Of a stretch of DNA of 64,000 nucleotides, positions 1 through 9,277 are shown piece after piece. Source of the stretch: Gillisella terrae (GTDB taxonomy: Bacteria; Pseudomonadota; Alphaproteobacteria; Rhizobiales; Rhizobiaceae). The notes under the pieces are model-generated. The model did no database searches. It was not told the DNA's origin and saw only the letters and a list, made by a program, of their open reading frames with translations. The stretch is from positions 1 to 64,000 of the forward strand of contig NZ_SSOA01000004.1 of the NCBI RefSeq assembly GCF_004801395.1. Reading direction: 5' to 3'. Position numbers and translations under genes: made by a program. Position 1 is the stretch's first letter. Each line of letters starts with the position of its first letter.

Positions 1-277
1 AGTTCAATCTGGTGTTCTCATATCAAAACGTGACCGTCATTGTCTTCTATCAGCGAAAGCATCTCTGCTCCCACCAACGCAAAACCGCCGTCCACGTTTC
101 TCTTTCTTCTCATCTTCAATTGTCAAAGAACCGACGATAAAAAACCGTCAAAAATCTCTTCACCCGAAAACCGAAATTTCCGAAAAGACAGACCGTTGAG
201 GCCATTCTTTTTAGTGAAACACAGTCAACAAAACAACTCGTCGCTCTCGCGCCGCCGCCCCGTCTGCTGTGAAGCGG
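1..277 (-). other. Leader of a 16S rRNA operon (transcribed spacer; 16S gene off the left edge)
   Basis: Read on the minus strand, this stretch resembles the rhizobial sequence between the rrn promoter and the 16S gene. It contains a boxA-like element (117-132), followed by an A/G-rich run and CGTGGACGGCGG, and it ends at the window edge with CCAGATTGAACT. That ending is what would precede TGAGAGTTTGATC, the start of 16S rRNA. The 16S 5' end should therefore lie within a few bases of position 1. No protein-coding frame here looks real. The match to rhizobial rrn leaders is from memory and was not aligned. Confidence 0.7.
117..132 (-). promoter_or_regulatory. boxA-like rRNA antitermination element
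   Basis: The minus strand reads GGTTCTTTGACAATTG, close to the E. coli rrn boxA core (TGCTCTTTAACAATT), which binds NusB/NusE to keep RNA polymerase processive through rRNA genes. It sits about 145 bases after the predicted promoter and about 120 before the predicted 16S start, a normal place for a leader boxA. Confidence 0.6.
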
Positions 278-306
278 TTTCTAGGACCAACGCCCCACCA
301 AGTCAA
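278..306 (-). promoter_or_regulatory. Probable rRNA operon promoter
   Basis: On the minus strand TTGACT (301-306) is separated by exactly 17 bases from TAGAAA (278-283), a sigma-70-type arrangement with a GC-rich spacer. It faces the leader and boxA described above. A second TTGACT (223-228) has no convincing -10 partner. Confidence 0.55.
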
Positions 307-719
307 CACACATCGTTATAAAAATATCATATTTCATATAAACTAATGGTTTTATAGGATAAAATAAGGACACTTTTTGCTAAAAGTGAATGCAGCGCCG
401 CCACCTTGGTCGAGTACGGGCGCGACAAACTGCATAAATTAGGGGCAATCTGCTGAAAAAATGTTGAGCTCACTGCCTAATTAAGAGGATTTAAGGTCGC
501 CTGCCACCGAATGTTCATATTCGCATGATCTGAGAAAGCTCACAGTAAGGGTATGAGAGTTGGGATTTGCCGGATAATCCCGTTTCCAATTCAATGCGGG
601 TTTGACAGATGGCGCGCAAGCGGGCAGATGTTTATATATGGTAAAAATGACCTCTGAGATTGGAATAGAGCCGCAACAGCAGTATTGCGAAGGGCACAGA
701 CGGAGTTGGTGCGGCTGAT
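307..719. other. Intergenic region upstream of rrn operon and M23 gene
   Basis: There is no supported gene here. The region separates the divergent rrn promoter from the M23 peptidase gene. A TTGACA occurs near 602, but I found no well-spaced -10, so the promoter of the peptidase gene is not assigned. Confidence 0.5.
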
Positions 720-2669
720 ATGACGTCTGACAACAACCCTACTCGCCTTCTCGGAACCGAGCCGCCTCTTTTGGCAGATGGTTGGCGCGTGCCTGATCGC
801 CGTGAAATTTCCCTTCGCTGGCTGACCGGAACATTCCTGACCGGGATTACCTCTTCTGTGCTGATGGGGGTTGCGCTTTTTGCGGCTCTTGATGGTCGTC
901 AGCAATTGGCCATTCCCGCCGAGGCTTACGCGCTGGGCGATATGAAATTGCGCGATACCGATAGTTCGCAAGGCGTTCAGCGCGGCGGCAGGCTTATTAA
1001 TAACGTCATATCGTCGAAGGCCGCCAGCCGTTCAGTGTTGAATGTTTCCACAATGAGCCGGGTGGGTGACAAGGACGTCATCAAGCGCCAGCCCTTTACG
1101 CATCTGCGTATGCTGATATCCTCAGGCCTGCCCACCCAGGAAAGCTATCCTCCGTTCGATCCGCTGACGATTTTCGGCAGTGATGATGCGACCGTTAGCC
1201 CGCGGACCGGAACGATCTATGGGTCCAACGTGGATTCTGAGGTCAGTCTCAAAACGGTTCCCTTTCCAACATCGCAGTTGGGATTCAAGCTGGCACCGGG
1301 CATGAGCTCGGATGAAGTGGAAGAAAACGTCCGCTCCAATGGCTCTTTGCTGACAGAAGGAACATCCCAGGTTTCGGCGCTTTATTATGTTGATCCTCAG
1401 CGTTTTGCCGATACCGAAGGCGATCTCGATATGAATCCGGGATTGGAGGCGCGCGTTGTCGAGCAAAACCTCTCGGTTGCCGCCCCGGACCCCGTGACAC
1501 CTGAAACAGAACAATATGCCGACGACATTATTCCGATCCGCCGTGAGCAATCAATCAACGCGGCATTGACAAGCTCCGGCTATCCTTCGGCCAAAGCACA
1601 AGCGATTGCGGACAGCCTGAGCGAAAAGCTCGACTCCCCTAATCTTAAAGCAGGCGATGTTTTGCGCATTGGCATTATTCAGCGCGGTGAACAGGCCCGT
1701 GTTGTCCGCTTCAGTGCTTATCGCGATGGTAAGCATCTTGTGACCATGGCGGTCGACGACAAGGGGCAGCTTGTGGAGGGCGATGCACCGCCGATGCTGG
1801 ATGCGGTGACAACCGCATTTGATGAAAACAGCCCGGCGATAACCAGTGGCCGCGATACGCCAAGCATTTACGATGGTATTTACCGCGCAGCGCTGTCTTA
1901 TGGCATGGGCAAGAGTTTGACAGCCCAAGTGGTGCGGCTGCTTGCCAGCGGGTTTGATTTGCAGTCTCCGCTCAAGCCCAGTGACGGTATTGAGGCGTTT
2001 TATTCTGCCGCAGATGAAAGCGGCAAGGCGGGGCCGGATTCCGAATTGCTGTTCCTGCGCGCCCGGTTTGGTGAAACGACAACGGCGCTGTACCGGTTTC
2101 AGGATCCCACCGACGGCTCGGTGGACTATTACGACAAAAACGGCAAAACCAATCGCCAGTTCCTGCTGCGCAATCCGGTGCCCAATGGCGTATTCCGCTC
2201 TGGTTTTGGTATGCGCCGTCACCCCATTCTTGGTTTTGCGCGCATGCACACCGGTGTCGATTGGGGCGCGCCGTCAGGATCGCCGATTGTTGCGGCTGGG
2301 AGTGGTGTGGTTGAAAAAGCTGGCTGGGATTCCGGTGGCTATGGCAATCAAACCATTATCCGCCATCCCAATGGCTACGAGAGCTCCTACAATCATCAAA
2401 GCGCGATTGCCAAGGGCGTTGTTGCGGGTGCAAAAATCAAACAAGGCCAGGTCATCGGCTGGGTCGGCAGCACCGGCGAGTCGACCGGACCCCATCTTCA
2501 TTATGAAATTATCGTCAATGGCACCAAGGTGGACCCCATGAAAGTGCGTCTGCCAGATGGAAAGTCTCTTGATGGCAAATTGCTCGCCAGCTTTGAGGCC
2601 GAGCGCAAGCGCATTGATGATTTGCTGTCCAGCGATGAGAAAAATCGCCAGCTTGCTGCGAACAATTGA
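720..2669 (+). CDS. M23 family metallopeptidase (LytM-type murein endopeptidase)
   Basis: This 649-residue protein is probably a membrane-anchored, periplasm-facing peptidoglycan endopeptidase or an activator of cell-wall amidases. One hydrophobic segment (about residues 35-60) follows a short cytoplasmic N-terminus. A long mixed region follows, and the C-terminal LytM/M23 domain covers about residues 495-610. Its zinc-binding set is intact: H510 and D514 (HTGVD) and H592-L-H594 (HLHYE), which argues for an active enzyme rather than a degenerate EnvC/NlpD-like one. A GGAG lies about 10 bases before the ATG. It is transcribed away from the rRNA operon and convergently with clpB. Confidence 0.9.
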   Translation: MTSDNNPTRLLGTEPPLLADGWRVPDRREISLRWLTGTFLTGITSSVLMGVALFAALDGRQQLAIPAEAYALGDMKLRDTDSSQGVQRGGRLINNVISSKAASRSVLNVSTMSRVGDKDVIKRQPFTHLRMLISSGLPTQESYPPFDPLTIFGSDDATVSPRTGTIYGSNVDSEVSLKTVPFPTSQLGFKLAPGMSSDEVEENVRSNGSLLTEGTSQVSALYYVDPQRFADTEGDLDMNPGLEARVVEQNLSVAAPDPVTPETEQYADDIIPIRREQSINAALTSSGYPSAKAQAIADSLSEKLDSPNLKAGDVLRIGIIQRGEQARVVRFSAYRDGKHLVTMAVDDKGQLVEGDAPPMLDAVTTAFDENSPAITSGRDTPSIYDGIYRAALSYGMGKSLTAQVVRLLASGFDLQSPLKPSDGIEAFYSAADESGKAGPDSELLFLRARFGETTTALYRFQDPTDGSVDYYDKNGKTNRQFLLRNPVPNGVFRSGFGMRRHPILGFARMHTGVDWGAPSGSPIVAAGSGVVEKAGWDSGGYGNQTIIRHPNGYESSYNHQSAIAKGVVAGAKIKQGQVIGWVGSTGESTGPHLHYEIIVNGTKVDPMKVRLPDGKSLDGKLLASFEAERKRIDDLLSSDEKNRQLAANN

Positions 2670-2694
2670 GCACGGCGGCGCGTGGTACTGTAAC

Positions 2695-2719
2695 AAAAAC
2701 GGCGGCTCTGGGCCGCCGT
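2695..2719 (-). terminator. Rho-independent terminator, probably for clpB (distal copy)
   Basis: A perfect 8-9 bp GC stem with a TCTG-type loop is followed on the minus strand by a U run (plus strand AAAAA just left of 2699). The same 21-base hairpin recurs at 2891-2911, where the T run lies on the other strand, so each copy terminates only one direction. Confidence 0.6.
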
Positions 2720-2890
2720 CAGACTGCTGACAAACCCTAAATTTATCCTCGACGTCATGCTCGGCCCTGTGCCGAGCATCTAACCACGCTAATTTCACAA
2801 GCAAAGTCAATTGCTTATCCAGCCACGGCAGACCCTCGGGACAGGCCCGAGGGTGACGAAACGTCGAGCGAGAGGTTTGTCAATAAGCTG
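2720..2890. repeat. RIME-like intergenic mosaic element, full copy
   Basis: This 171-base element has imperfect terminal inverted repeats (CTGACAAACC near 2727-2736 against GGTTTGTCA near 2874-2882, each followed inward by the CTCGACGT/ACGTCGAG motif). Two internal palindromes are ATGCTCGG...CCGAGCAT (about 2758-2780) and CCCTCGGG...CCCGAGGG (about 2832-2853). The architecture is that of rhizobial intergenic mosaic elements. A truncated relative lies at 46091-46200. The element is bracketed exactly by two copies of a 21-base terminator hairpin. Confidence 0.65.
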
Positions 2891-2915
2891 ACGGCGGCTC
2901 TGGGCCGCCGTTTTC
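2891..2915 (+). terminator. Rho-independent terminator, probably for the M23 gene
   Basis: The hairpin is identical in sequence to the one at 2699-2719, but here it is followed on the plus strand by TTTT. It would therefore end plus-strand transcripts coming from the M23 gene. It lies 21 bases before the clpB stop codon. Confidence 0.6.
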
Positions 2916-2936
2916 ATGCTTCGAATAAGCGCAGGC

Positions 2937-5540
2937 TTAGGCGGCCTGCTCCAAGGGTTTCGCCGCTGAAATCAACAGCCGGTCAGAACCTGCTGTGATT
3001 TTCACGGCTGCTCCATCCAGCACATGACCTGCCAAAATCTGCTCGGCCAGCGGGTCTTGCAGATATTTCTGGATCACGCGCTTCAATGGCCGTGCACCGT
3101 AAACCGGATCATACCCTTTATCGGCCAGCCAGTTGCGGGCATCGGGTGCCAGATCAATGGTGATCTTGCGCTCAGACAGAAGTGTGACGAGCCTGCGCAT
3201 CTGAATGTCGACAATCGTGCCCATTTCGCTGCGGCGCAGACGATGGAACAGGATGATCTCATCCACACGGTTGAGGAATTCAGGCCGGAACGAGGCTTTC
3301 ACAACATCCATCACCTGTTCGCGAACACTCTCAATGTCGTCATTTTCACCCACGCTGGTCAGGTAATCCGCACCCAGATTGGAGGTCATGATGATGATCG
3401 TGTTCTTGAAGTCCACCGTGCGGCCTTGGCCATCGGTCAGGCGGCCATCATCCAATACCTGCAAGAGCACATTGAACACATCGGGATGGGCCTTTTCGAT
3501 CTCATCGAACAGGATGACCTGATAAGGCTTGCGCCGCACAGATTCCGTCAACGCGCCCCCTTCTTCATAGCCGACATAGCCGGGAGGTGCCCCGATCAGC
3601 CGTGCCACGGAGTGCTTTTCCATATATTCCGACATGTCCAGCCGAACCATGGCGCTCTCGTCGTCAAACAAGAAGCGGGCCAGCGATTTGGTCAGCTCGG
3701 TCTTACCCACACCGGTTGGGCCCAAGAAAATAAACGAGCCAATCGGTCGGTTTGGATCTTGCAGGCCCGCCCGCGAACGGCGCACGGCACGCGATACCGC
3801 CTGCACCGCATCACCCTGCCCGACCACCGATTTGGCCAACTCGTCTTCCATCCGCAACAGCTTGTCGCGCTCACCTTCCAGCATCCGATCCACCGGAATA
3901 CCGGTCCAGCGGGAGACGATATGGGCGATATTGTCCGGCGACACCACTTCCTGCACCATGCTGGCATGGCCGGAACTATCGTTCGCTTCAGCTTCCACAA
4001 TCTTCTTTTCCAGATCAGGAATGACACCATAGGCCAATTCACCAGCGCGCTGAAACTCGCCTTGACGCTGGGCAATCGCCAGCTCATTGCGGGCTTCATC
4101 CAATTGGCGTTTCAGGTCAGCGGCCAGACCAAGCTTTTGCTTTTCCGATTGCCAACGCGCCGTCAGAGCATCCGCTTCCTCTTCGATAGAGGTGAGTTCG
4201 GCCTCCAGCTTGGCCAGACGATCGATCGACGACGCGTCTGTTTCCCGTTTCAGGGCTTCGCGCTCGATTTTCAGCTGCATGATGCGGCGATCCAGCTCAT
4301 CCAACTCTTCCGGCTTGGAATCCACCTGCATTCTCAGGCGCGATGCGGCCTCGTCCATCAGGTCAATTGCCTTATCGGGCAAGAAGCGGTCGGTGATATA
4401 GCGGTTGGAAAGGGTTGCAGCCGCCACCAGAGCCGAATCGGAGATCCGGACCTTATGGTGCTGCTCGTATTTTTCTTTCAAACCGCGCAGGATCGAGATC
4501 GTGTCTTCGACCGTTGGCTCGTCTACCATCACTGGTTGGAACCGCCGGGCAAGGGCCGGATCTTTTTCCACATGCTTGCGATATTCATCCAATGTTGTGG
4601 CACCAACGCAATGCAGCTCACCACGGGCAAGGGCTGGCTTGAGCAAATTCGACGCATCCATTGCGCCATCGGCTTTGCCCGCCCCCACAAGCGTGTGCAT
4701 TTCATCGATAAAAAGAATGATATCGCCGTTCTCGGACTGAACTTCGTTCAAAACCGCCTTCAGGCGCTCTTCAAATTCGCCGCGATATTTGGCACCGGCA
4801 ATCAGCGCACCCATATCCAGCGCCATCAGCTTCTTGTCTTTCAGGCTTTCCGGCACGTCACCATTGACGATACGCAGCGCCAGACCTTCGGCAATCGCGG
4901 TTTTACCCACGCCAGGCTCACCAATCAACACAGGGTTGTTCTTGGTGCGGCGCGACAGCACCTGGATGGTGCGACGAATTTCATCGTCACGGCCAATCAC
5001 GGGGTCCAGTCGACCTTCACGGGCTTCCTCTGTCAGGTCGCGCGCATATTTTTTCAGCGCGTCAAAGCCCTGTTCCGCATTGGCACTATCAGCCGTGCGG
5101 CCTTTGCGAACGTCATTGATAACCTGATTGAGCGCATTCGCGGTCACACCACCCTTTTTCAGGCTGGCAGAGGTGGATGCAGATGTCTCAATGGCCAGAG
5201 CCAACAACAAGCGCTCGACCGTGACAAAGCTGTCGCCCGCCTTTTTGGCCGCATCTTCCGCCGTGGTGAACACTTTGGCGAGCGGCTGAGACAGATAGAC
5301 CTGTCCATTGCCACCAGACACTTTTGGCAGCTTGGCCAGCGCTACATCATTGGCCAGACGCACTTCTTTCGGATCACCGCCTGCGCGCGTGATCAGAGAA
5401 GAGGCCATGCCCTGCTCGTCATCCAGCAGCACTTTCAGCACATGTTCAGGCGTAAATTGCTGATGCCCTTCAGACAGGGCATGGGTTTGGGCGGACTGCA
5501 AAAAGCCGCGCACGCGCTCGGAATATTTTTCGATGTTCAT
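2937..5540 (-). CDS. clpB: ATP-dependent chaperone ClpB
   Basis: ClpB is the hexameric AAA+ disaggregase that, with DnaK, pulls polypeptides out of aggregates after heat stress. At 867 residues the length is typical. Domains in order are: Clp N-terminal repeats (about 1-145); AAA-1 with Walker A GEPGVGKT at 207-214; the middle coiled-coil domain (about 405-525), which separates ClpB from ClpA; and AAA-2 with GPTGVGKT near 608. A D2 small domain follows (signature GARPLKR near the end). The start has GGAGAG seven to eight bases upstream. A sigma-32-like promoter lies 140-170 bases upstream. An 855-codon antisense frame across the gene is a shadow. Confidence 0.98.
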   Translation of the reverse strand: MNIEKYSERVRGFLQSAQTHALSEGHQQFTPEHVLKVLLDDEQGMASSLITRAGGDPKEVRLANDVALAKLPKVSGGNGQVYLSQPLAKVFTTAEDAAKKAGDSFVTVERLLLALAIETSASTSASLKKGGVTANALNQVINDVRKGRTADSANAEQGFDALKKYARDLTEEAREGRLDPVIGRDDEIRRTIQVLSRRTKNNPVLIGEPGVGKTAIAEGLALRIVNGDVPESLKDKKLMALDMGALIAGAKYRGEFEERLKAVLNEVQSENGDIILFIDEMHTLVGAGKADGAMDASNLLKPALARGELHCVGATTLDEYRKHVEKDPALARRFQPVMVDEPTVEDTISILRGLKEKYEQHHKVRISDSALVAAATLSNRYITDRFLPDKAIDLMDEAASRLRMQVDSKPEELDELDRRIMQLKIEREALKRETDASSIDRLAKLEAELTSIEEEADALTARWQSEKQKLGLAADLKRQLDEARNELAIAQRQGEFQRAGELAYGVIPDLEKKIVEAEANDSSGHASMVQEVVSPDNIAHIVSRWTGIPVDRMLEGERDKLLRMEDELAKSVVGQGDAVQAVSRAVRRSRAGLQDPNRPIGSFIFLGPTGVGKTELTKSLARFLFDDESAMVRLDMSEYMEKHSVARLIGAPPGYVGYEEGGALTESVRRKPYQVILFDEIEKAHPDVFNVLLQVLDDGRLTDGQGRTVDFKNTIIIMTSNLGADYLTSVGENDDIESVREQVMDVVKASFRPEFLNRVDEIILFHRLRRSEMGTIVDIQMRRLVTLLSERKITIDLAPDARNWLADKGYDPVYGARPLKRVIQKYLQDPLAEQILAGHVLDGAAVKITAGSDRLLISAAKPLEQAA

Positions 5541-5679
5541 CGTCGCTCTCCGTTTTCCAGACTGCCCAAAGCGGCACAGTCCGGTTGTTGAGGATAGACC
5601 CCCTTATCAAGGCAGGCCCTTTGGTCGAAACCCTGGACTGAAACCAAGAGAATGGCGTTTCTTCAATCCGTTGGCCTTG

Positions 5680-5708
5680 ATATGGGGAGGGAATTTTCCC
5701 CTTTAAAG
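5680..5708 (-). promoter_or_regulatory. Candidate RpoH (sigma-32) promoter of clpB
   Basis: The minus strand reads CTTTAAA-N14-CCCCATAT. The -10 element is a perfect match to the E. coli sigma-32 consensus CCCCATNT, and the -35 differs by one base from CTTGAAA. It lies about 140 bases upstream of the clpB ATG, a gene that is a classic heat-shock target. The assignment was made by eye. Confidence 0.5.
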
Positions 5709-5743
5709 AGCAGTCTAGCGTAAAAAATACGCGGCCGATTGAC

Positions 5744-5850
5744 TACTGCATAATTCCTTAAATCGGAATCGATTTAAGGTGAAAATTATGCAGCAGATTT
5801 AAAAATGCTACAGCGTCCTTTGTGCGCCATATTTGGCGCACGGCGCTGTA
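5744..5850. repeat. Composite palindromic repeat A+B, copy 1
   Basis: Module A (about 5746-5796) is a palindrome built on CTGCATAATTCCTTAAATCG and its complement. Module B (about 5807-5850) is a palindrome with arms TACAGCG and CGCTGTA around an inner GCGCCA/TGGCGC hairpin. The same two modules, in the same order and spacing, recur at 38911-39017 and 63740-63846. The element fills much of the gap between clpB and the DUF4167 gene; nothing else is evident in 5541-5963 apart from the clpB promoter. Confidence 0.85.
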
Positions 5851-5963
5851 AGCGCAAATCCAACACAATCGGCCCAAAAATCAGGACCACCAAAAGCAAC
5901 GGCGCGGCCCATCAAAAGACAGGCCGCGCCGCTCAACACTATCATGCCTGCGCAAAAGCAGGC

Positions 5964-6812
5964 TTATTCAGAGGTCACTGTTGCCAATGCTGGTGCTTCA
6001 CCGGCATCCGAACCGGCATCGCCAGCCTCACCTGAGGCATCACCATCGGTGCGGCGCGGACGACGTGGGCGCGCGGCGGCAGCGCGACGACGCGGTGCGG
6101 CGCGCTCCTTCTTGCCAGCTTCCGCCTGCTGCGCTACTTCTTCGGCAGCAACAGTTGCTTCAACGGGGGTATTTTCAATAATCGGCTGTGGACCGCTACC
6201 GGCAATTTCAACATCAGGCTGACGCTGGGGCCGTGGTTGACGTTCCGGCTGGGATTGACGTTCCGGCTGAGGCTGGCGCTCCAACGGAGGCTGCGCTTCG
6301 CCTTGGGCCTGCGCAGACGGCTGATGTCTTTGCCGTGAAGGATGCTGCGGGCGTGGCTGATGCTGAGGACGTTGCTGGCGAACCTGCTGCTCTGGCGCGT
6401 TGTGTGCGCTGCGCTCCATGATCATGTCCTGATCATCGCCGTCATTCTCGTTGTCATTGTCGATGTCGTTATCAGCGTTTTCGCGCTCATGATAATCGCG
6501 ATCATCGCGCTGAACGCGCTCCTGCATCTGGGCCTGCGCCGATGCGATAATGCGATTATAATGTTCTGCGTGCTGCAAATAGTTTTCAGCCATAACCCGG
6601 TCACCGGAGCTTTGCGCATCACGGGCGAGGGTCATGTATTTCTCCGCAATATGCTGCGCGGTACCACGGATTTTAACGTCCGGACCAGAGCTGTCATAGC
6701 TGCGTGTCAGCGGGTTTCCGCCTTTACGATTAAAATTATTATTGTTGCCGTTGCTGCCACCGCCGCCACTGCTACGCCCCCGACTGCGCTTGTTTTGCTG
6801 TCCTGGCCTCAT
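5964..6812 (-). CDS. DUF4167 domain-containing protein
   Basis: This 282-residue protein is found across Rhizobiales. Its N-terminus is R/S/G/N-rich and basic (about 1-40). The conserved DUF4167 helical domain follows (about 40-105, including AQHIAEKYMTLARDA and AENYLQHAEHYNRI). The rest is acidic, then Q/P/R-rich low complexity, ending in an alanine/arginine-rich segment. The basic, low-complexity ends suggest nucleic-acid binding, but no function is established to my knowledge. The start has AGGTGAG nine bases upstream. It lies between prmC and clpB on the same strand, but with gaps of about 400 bases on each side, so it is probably transcribed alone. Confidence 0.85.
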   Translation of the reverse strand: MRPGQQNKRSRGRSSGGGGSNGNNNNFNRKGGNPLTRSYDSSGPDVKIRGTAQHIAEKYMTLARDAQSSGDRVMAENYLQHAEHYNRIIASAQAQMQERVQRDDRDYHERENADNDIDNDNENDGDDQDMIMERSAHNAPEQQVRQQRPQHQPRPQHPSRQRHQPSAQAQGEAQPPLERQPQPERQSQPERQPRPQRQPDVEIAGSGPQPIIENTPVEATVAAEEVAQQAEAGKKERAAPRRRAAAARPRRPRRTDGDASGEAGDAGSDAGEAPALATVTSE

Positions 6813-7209
6813 CGATTACTCACCTGATTTCTGTCTTGCTGATATGAGGGCGACACGGCCTGCTCGTGTAAAATTCGAGCTCAGGCTGCACGTGCCACGG
6901 TGCCTATTGCGCCATCGCACCATTCTGCCGCTGGTGAACATTAAATTATCTGATCCACGCACCGAGATCACTTCGCGCTGCAAACGTCTCCAAGGAGAAT
7001 AATGTTTGAAGTCGACCCAGACCCAAACGAATCTTAGTTCGTTTCCTGCTGCCCAGTGTGTGCCCGCAACCTATCTCGCTTCTTTGCGAAAACCAAGCCT
7101 TTTCTTTGTTGAAAATAAACTTCCTTGAAGCTCTGCCCGTTGCAACGCAAAAACTGAGTATAACTCCCTCTTTTCAAAGGGCAATATGCCTGTTTCTTTC
7201 CGTTTGAAA
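6813..7209. other. Intergenic region between prmC and DUF4167 gene
   Basis: This should contain the promoter of the DUF4167 gene and the 3' end of the prmC transcript. I see no repeat of the families described elsewhere. An 11-codon plus-strand frame (7002-7037, preceded by AAGGAG) is probably chance. Confidence 0.4.
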
Positions 7210-8079
7210 CTAGGACTTCGGGCGGAATATCAACACCCGATCCTGGCCGCCATGGTCACATTTTGCCTCCAGCAGCATAAACCCGTGGCTTAAAAACAAC
7301 GCGCTCACACTGTCTTTTTGATCAAAGCCAATCTCCAGCCCAACAATGCCATCGGCCTCCAGATGAGCACTGGCACCTTCGGCAATGGCGCGATAAGCAT
7401 CCAAACCATCGGCCCCGCCATCAAGGGCGGCCATGGGATCAAACAAGCGCACTTCCGGCTCCAGTTCCCCAACCACCCTACTGGTAATATAGGGTGGATT
7501 TGACACGATCATGTCAAATCTTGCCTGCACGGCCTCAAACCAATTGCTGTGGAGCGTGTGAAACCGCCCATCCAATCCGTGCAAAGCAGCGTTCCTCTCC
7601 GCCGTTTCAAGCGCTTGCTCGGATATATCCGTGGCGAGGGCAGCCGTGCCCGGACATTCGCGCAAGAGTGCAAGCGCAATCGCCCCCGTGCCGGTGCCCA
7701 TATCCATAAAACGCGCCGTGCCTTTGGCAGCCACCATCGCCTGAAGATAGGGCAAAAGCCCCTCAACCAGAATTTCCGTATCCGGGCGCGGCTCCAGTGT
7801 GGCAGGCGACAGGGCAAGATCCAGCCCGTAAAATTCACGCTTGCCCAAAATGCGATGAACCGGCTCACGATTCAGACGCCTTTGCACCACCGCCTCAATC
7901 AGATCGCCCTCTTCCTCGGTAACACTTCGCTGATCATCGACCACAAGATCGGTCATCGACAGGCCGAGCAATCCGGCAATCAGCACCCGTGCGTCCGTTG
8001 CCGCAGTGTCGATACCAGCCTCAGAAAAACGCCTTCTGACGGAGACAAGCGCCTCGTGCAACGTCAACGGCGCGCTCAT
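7210..8079 (-). CDS. prmC: Peptide chain release factor N5-glutamine methyltransferase PrmC
   Basis: PrmC methylates the glutamine of the GGQ motif of release factors using S-adenosylmethionine. The 289-residue protein has the helical N-terminal substrate-binding domain (1-100), the SAM-binding motif [12 protein letters not shown] (126-136) and the signature NPPY at 194-197, whose asparagine and backbone hold the target glutamine. Its start codon overlaps the prfA stop (ATGA, 8076-8079), so enzyme and substrate are translationally coupled. Confidence 0.97.
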   Translation of the reverse strand: MSAPLTLHEALVSVRRRFSEAGIDTAATDARVLIAGLLGLSMTDLVVDDQRSVTEEEGDLIEAVVQRRLNREPVHRILGKREFYGLDLALSPATLEPRPDTEILVEGLLPYLQAMVAAKGTARFMDMGTGTGAIALALLRECPGTAALATDISEQALETAERNAALHGLDGRFHTLHSNWFEAVQARFDMIVSNPPYITSRVVGELEPEVRLFDPMAALDGGADGLDAYRAIAEGASAHLEADGIVGLEIGFDQKDSVSALFLSHGFMLLEAKCDHGGQDRVLIFRPKS

Positions 8080-9158
8080 CCGACATTTTCACCAAGCTGG
8101 GCAAGTTGCCCTGCCTGATAATCATTGATCAGCGCATCAACCACTTCATCAATCTCACCCATCATCATCCGGTCAAGCTTATAAAGTGTCAGATTGATCC
8201 GATGATCGGTGACACGCCCTTGCGGAAAATTATAGGTGCGAATGCGCTCAGACCGATCACCGGAGCCGACCTGGCTTTTACGATCAGCAGAACGCTCGCT
8301 CTCGGCACGTTGCCGCTCAATATCGAACAGCCTTGAACGCAGCACCTGCATGGCCTTGGCGCGGTTTTGGTGCTGCGATTTTTCAGAGCTGGTCACCACC
8401 AGACCGGTGGGCAGATGGGTAATGCGCACCGCCGAATCGGTGGTGTTGACGTGCTGACCACCGGCACCGGAAGAGCGCATGGTATCGATGCGGATATCCT
8501 CGGGCCGAATTTCAATATCAATATCTTCCGCCTCCGGCAAAACCGCAACCGTTGCTGCCGAGGTGTGGATGCGCCCTTGCGTTTCAGTATCGGGAACGCG
8601 CTGAACACGATGGACACCGGATTCGAATTTCAGCTTGGAAAACACACCGCGGCCAGAAACCGTGGCAATGATTTCCTTGAAACCGCCCGCATCGCCCTCA
8701 CTGGCCGACAGAACCTCGACTTTCCAGCCTTTGCCATTGGCAAAACGCTCGTACATGCGAAACAGATCACCGGCAAAAAGGGCGGCTTCCGAGCCGCCAG
8801 TGCCTGCTCGAATTTCCAGAATGGCGCTCTTTTCGTCGGCGGCATCCTTGGGCAGAAGCTGAATCTGGATTTCTTTTTCCAAAGCCTCCAGCCGTTCTTC
8901 CACCTCGGGAAGCTCCATTTCGGCCAGATCGCGCATCTCGCGGTCGGTCGTCTTGTCATTGAGAAGCGCTTTGAGATCGTCCACTTCGCGCTCAGCCAAA
9001 GCGTATTCACGAATGGCTTTGACCACCGGCTGCAACTCGGAATATTCCGAGGCCAGCTTCACGTAAACATCCGCCGCAGGCCCCGCAGACATGCGGGCCT
9101 CGATCTCACCAAACCGGCGCTCAAGTTCACGCATTTTATCGACAGGAAGCTTCGCCAC
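8076..9158 (-). CDS. prfA: Peptide chain release factor 1
   Basis: RF1 recognises UAA and UAG in the ribosomal A site and triggers peptide release. The 360-residue protein has the GGQ catalytic loop at 233-235 ([12 protein letters not shown]) and the codon-recognition tripeptide P189-D-T191, the PxT form of RF1 rather than the SPF of RF2. The N-terminal coiled region (about 1-110) is typical. It is the gene upstream of prmC and follows ptsP by 119 bases; that gap contains a 7-bp GC hairpin (about 9187-9211) without a clear U run. Confidence 0.98.
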   Translation of the reverse strand: MAKLPVDKMRELERRFGEIEARMSAGPAADVYVKLASEYSELQPVVKAIREYALAEREVDDLKALLNDKTTDREMRDLAEMELPEVEERLEALEKEIQIQLLPKDAADEKSAILEIRAGTGGSEAALFAGDLFRMYERFANGKGWKVEVLSASEGDAGGFKEIIATVSGRGVFSKLKFESGVHRVQRVPDTETQGRIHTSAATVAVLPEAEDIDIEIRPEDIRIDTMRSSGAGGQHVNTTDSAVRITHLPTGLVVTSSEKSQHQNRAKAMQVLRSRLFDIERQRAESERSADRKSQVGSGDRSERIRTYNFPQGRVTDHRINLTLYKLDRMMMGEIDEVVDALINDYQAGQLAQLGENVG

Positions 9159-9277
9159 CCTTTACCCCAATTCTAAAGCACGATGCGCAGCCCATCCGTT
9201 TTGCGGGCTGCATAAGCACCATCTGAAAACACAAGATTGGCCCAAGACCGCCAGATGCAGCTCGGGACGTTCGCATT

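Noticed and set aside
40..321. 93-codon plus-strand frame at the left edge
   Set aside because: It lies antisense to a probable rRNA leader and promoter and encodes no recognisable protein.
3024..5591. 855-codon plus-strand frame opposite clpB
   Set aside because: It is the antisense shadow of clpB, a high-confidence gene, and its composition is H/Q/R-rich as expected from a complement of coding sequence.
7002..7037. Eleven-codon frame preceded by AAGGAG
   Set aside because: Spacing of four bases is short, there is no gene downstream on the same strand to control, and prmC is convergent.
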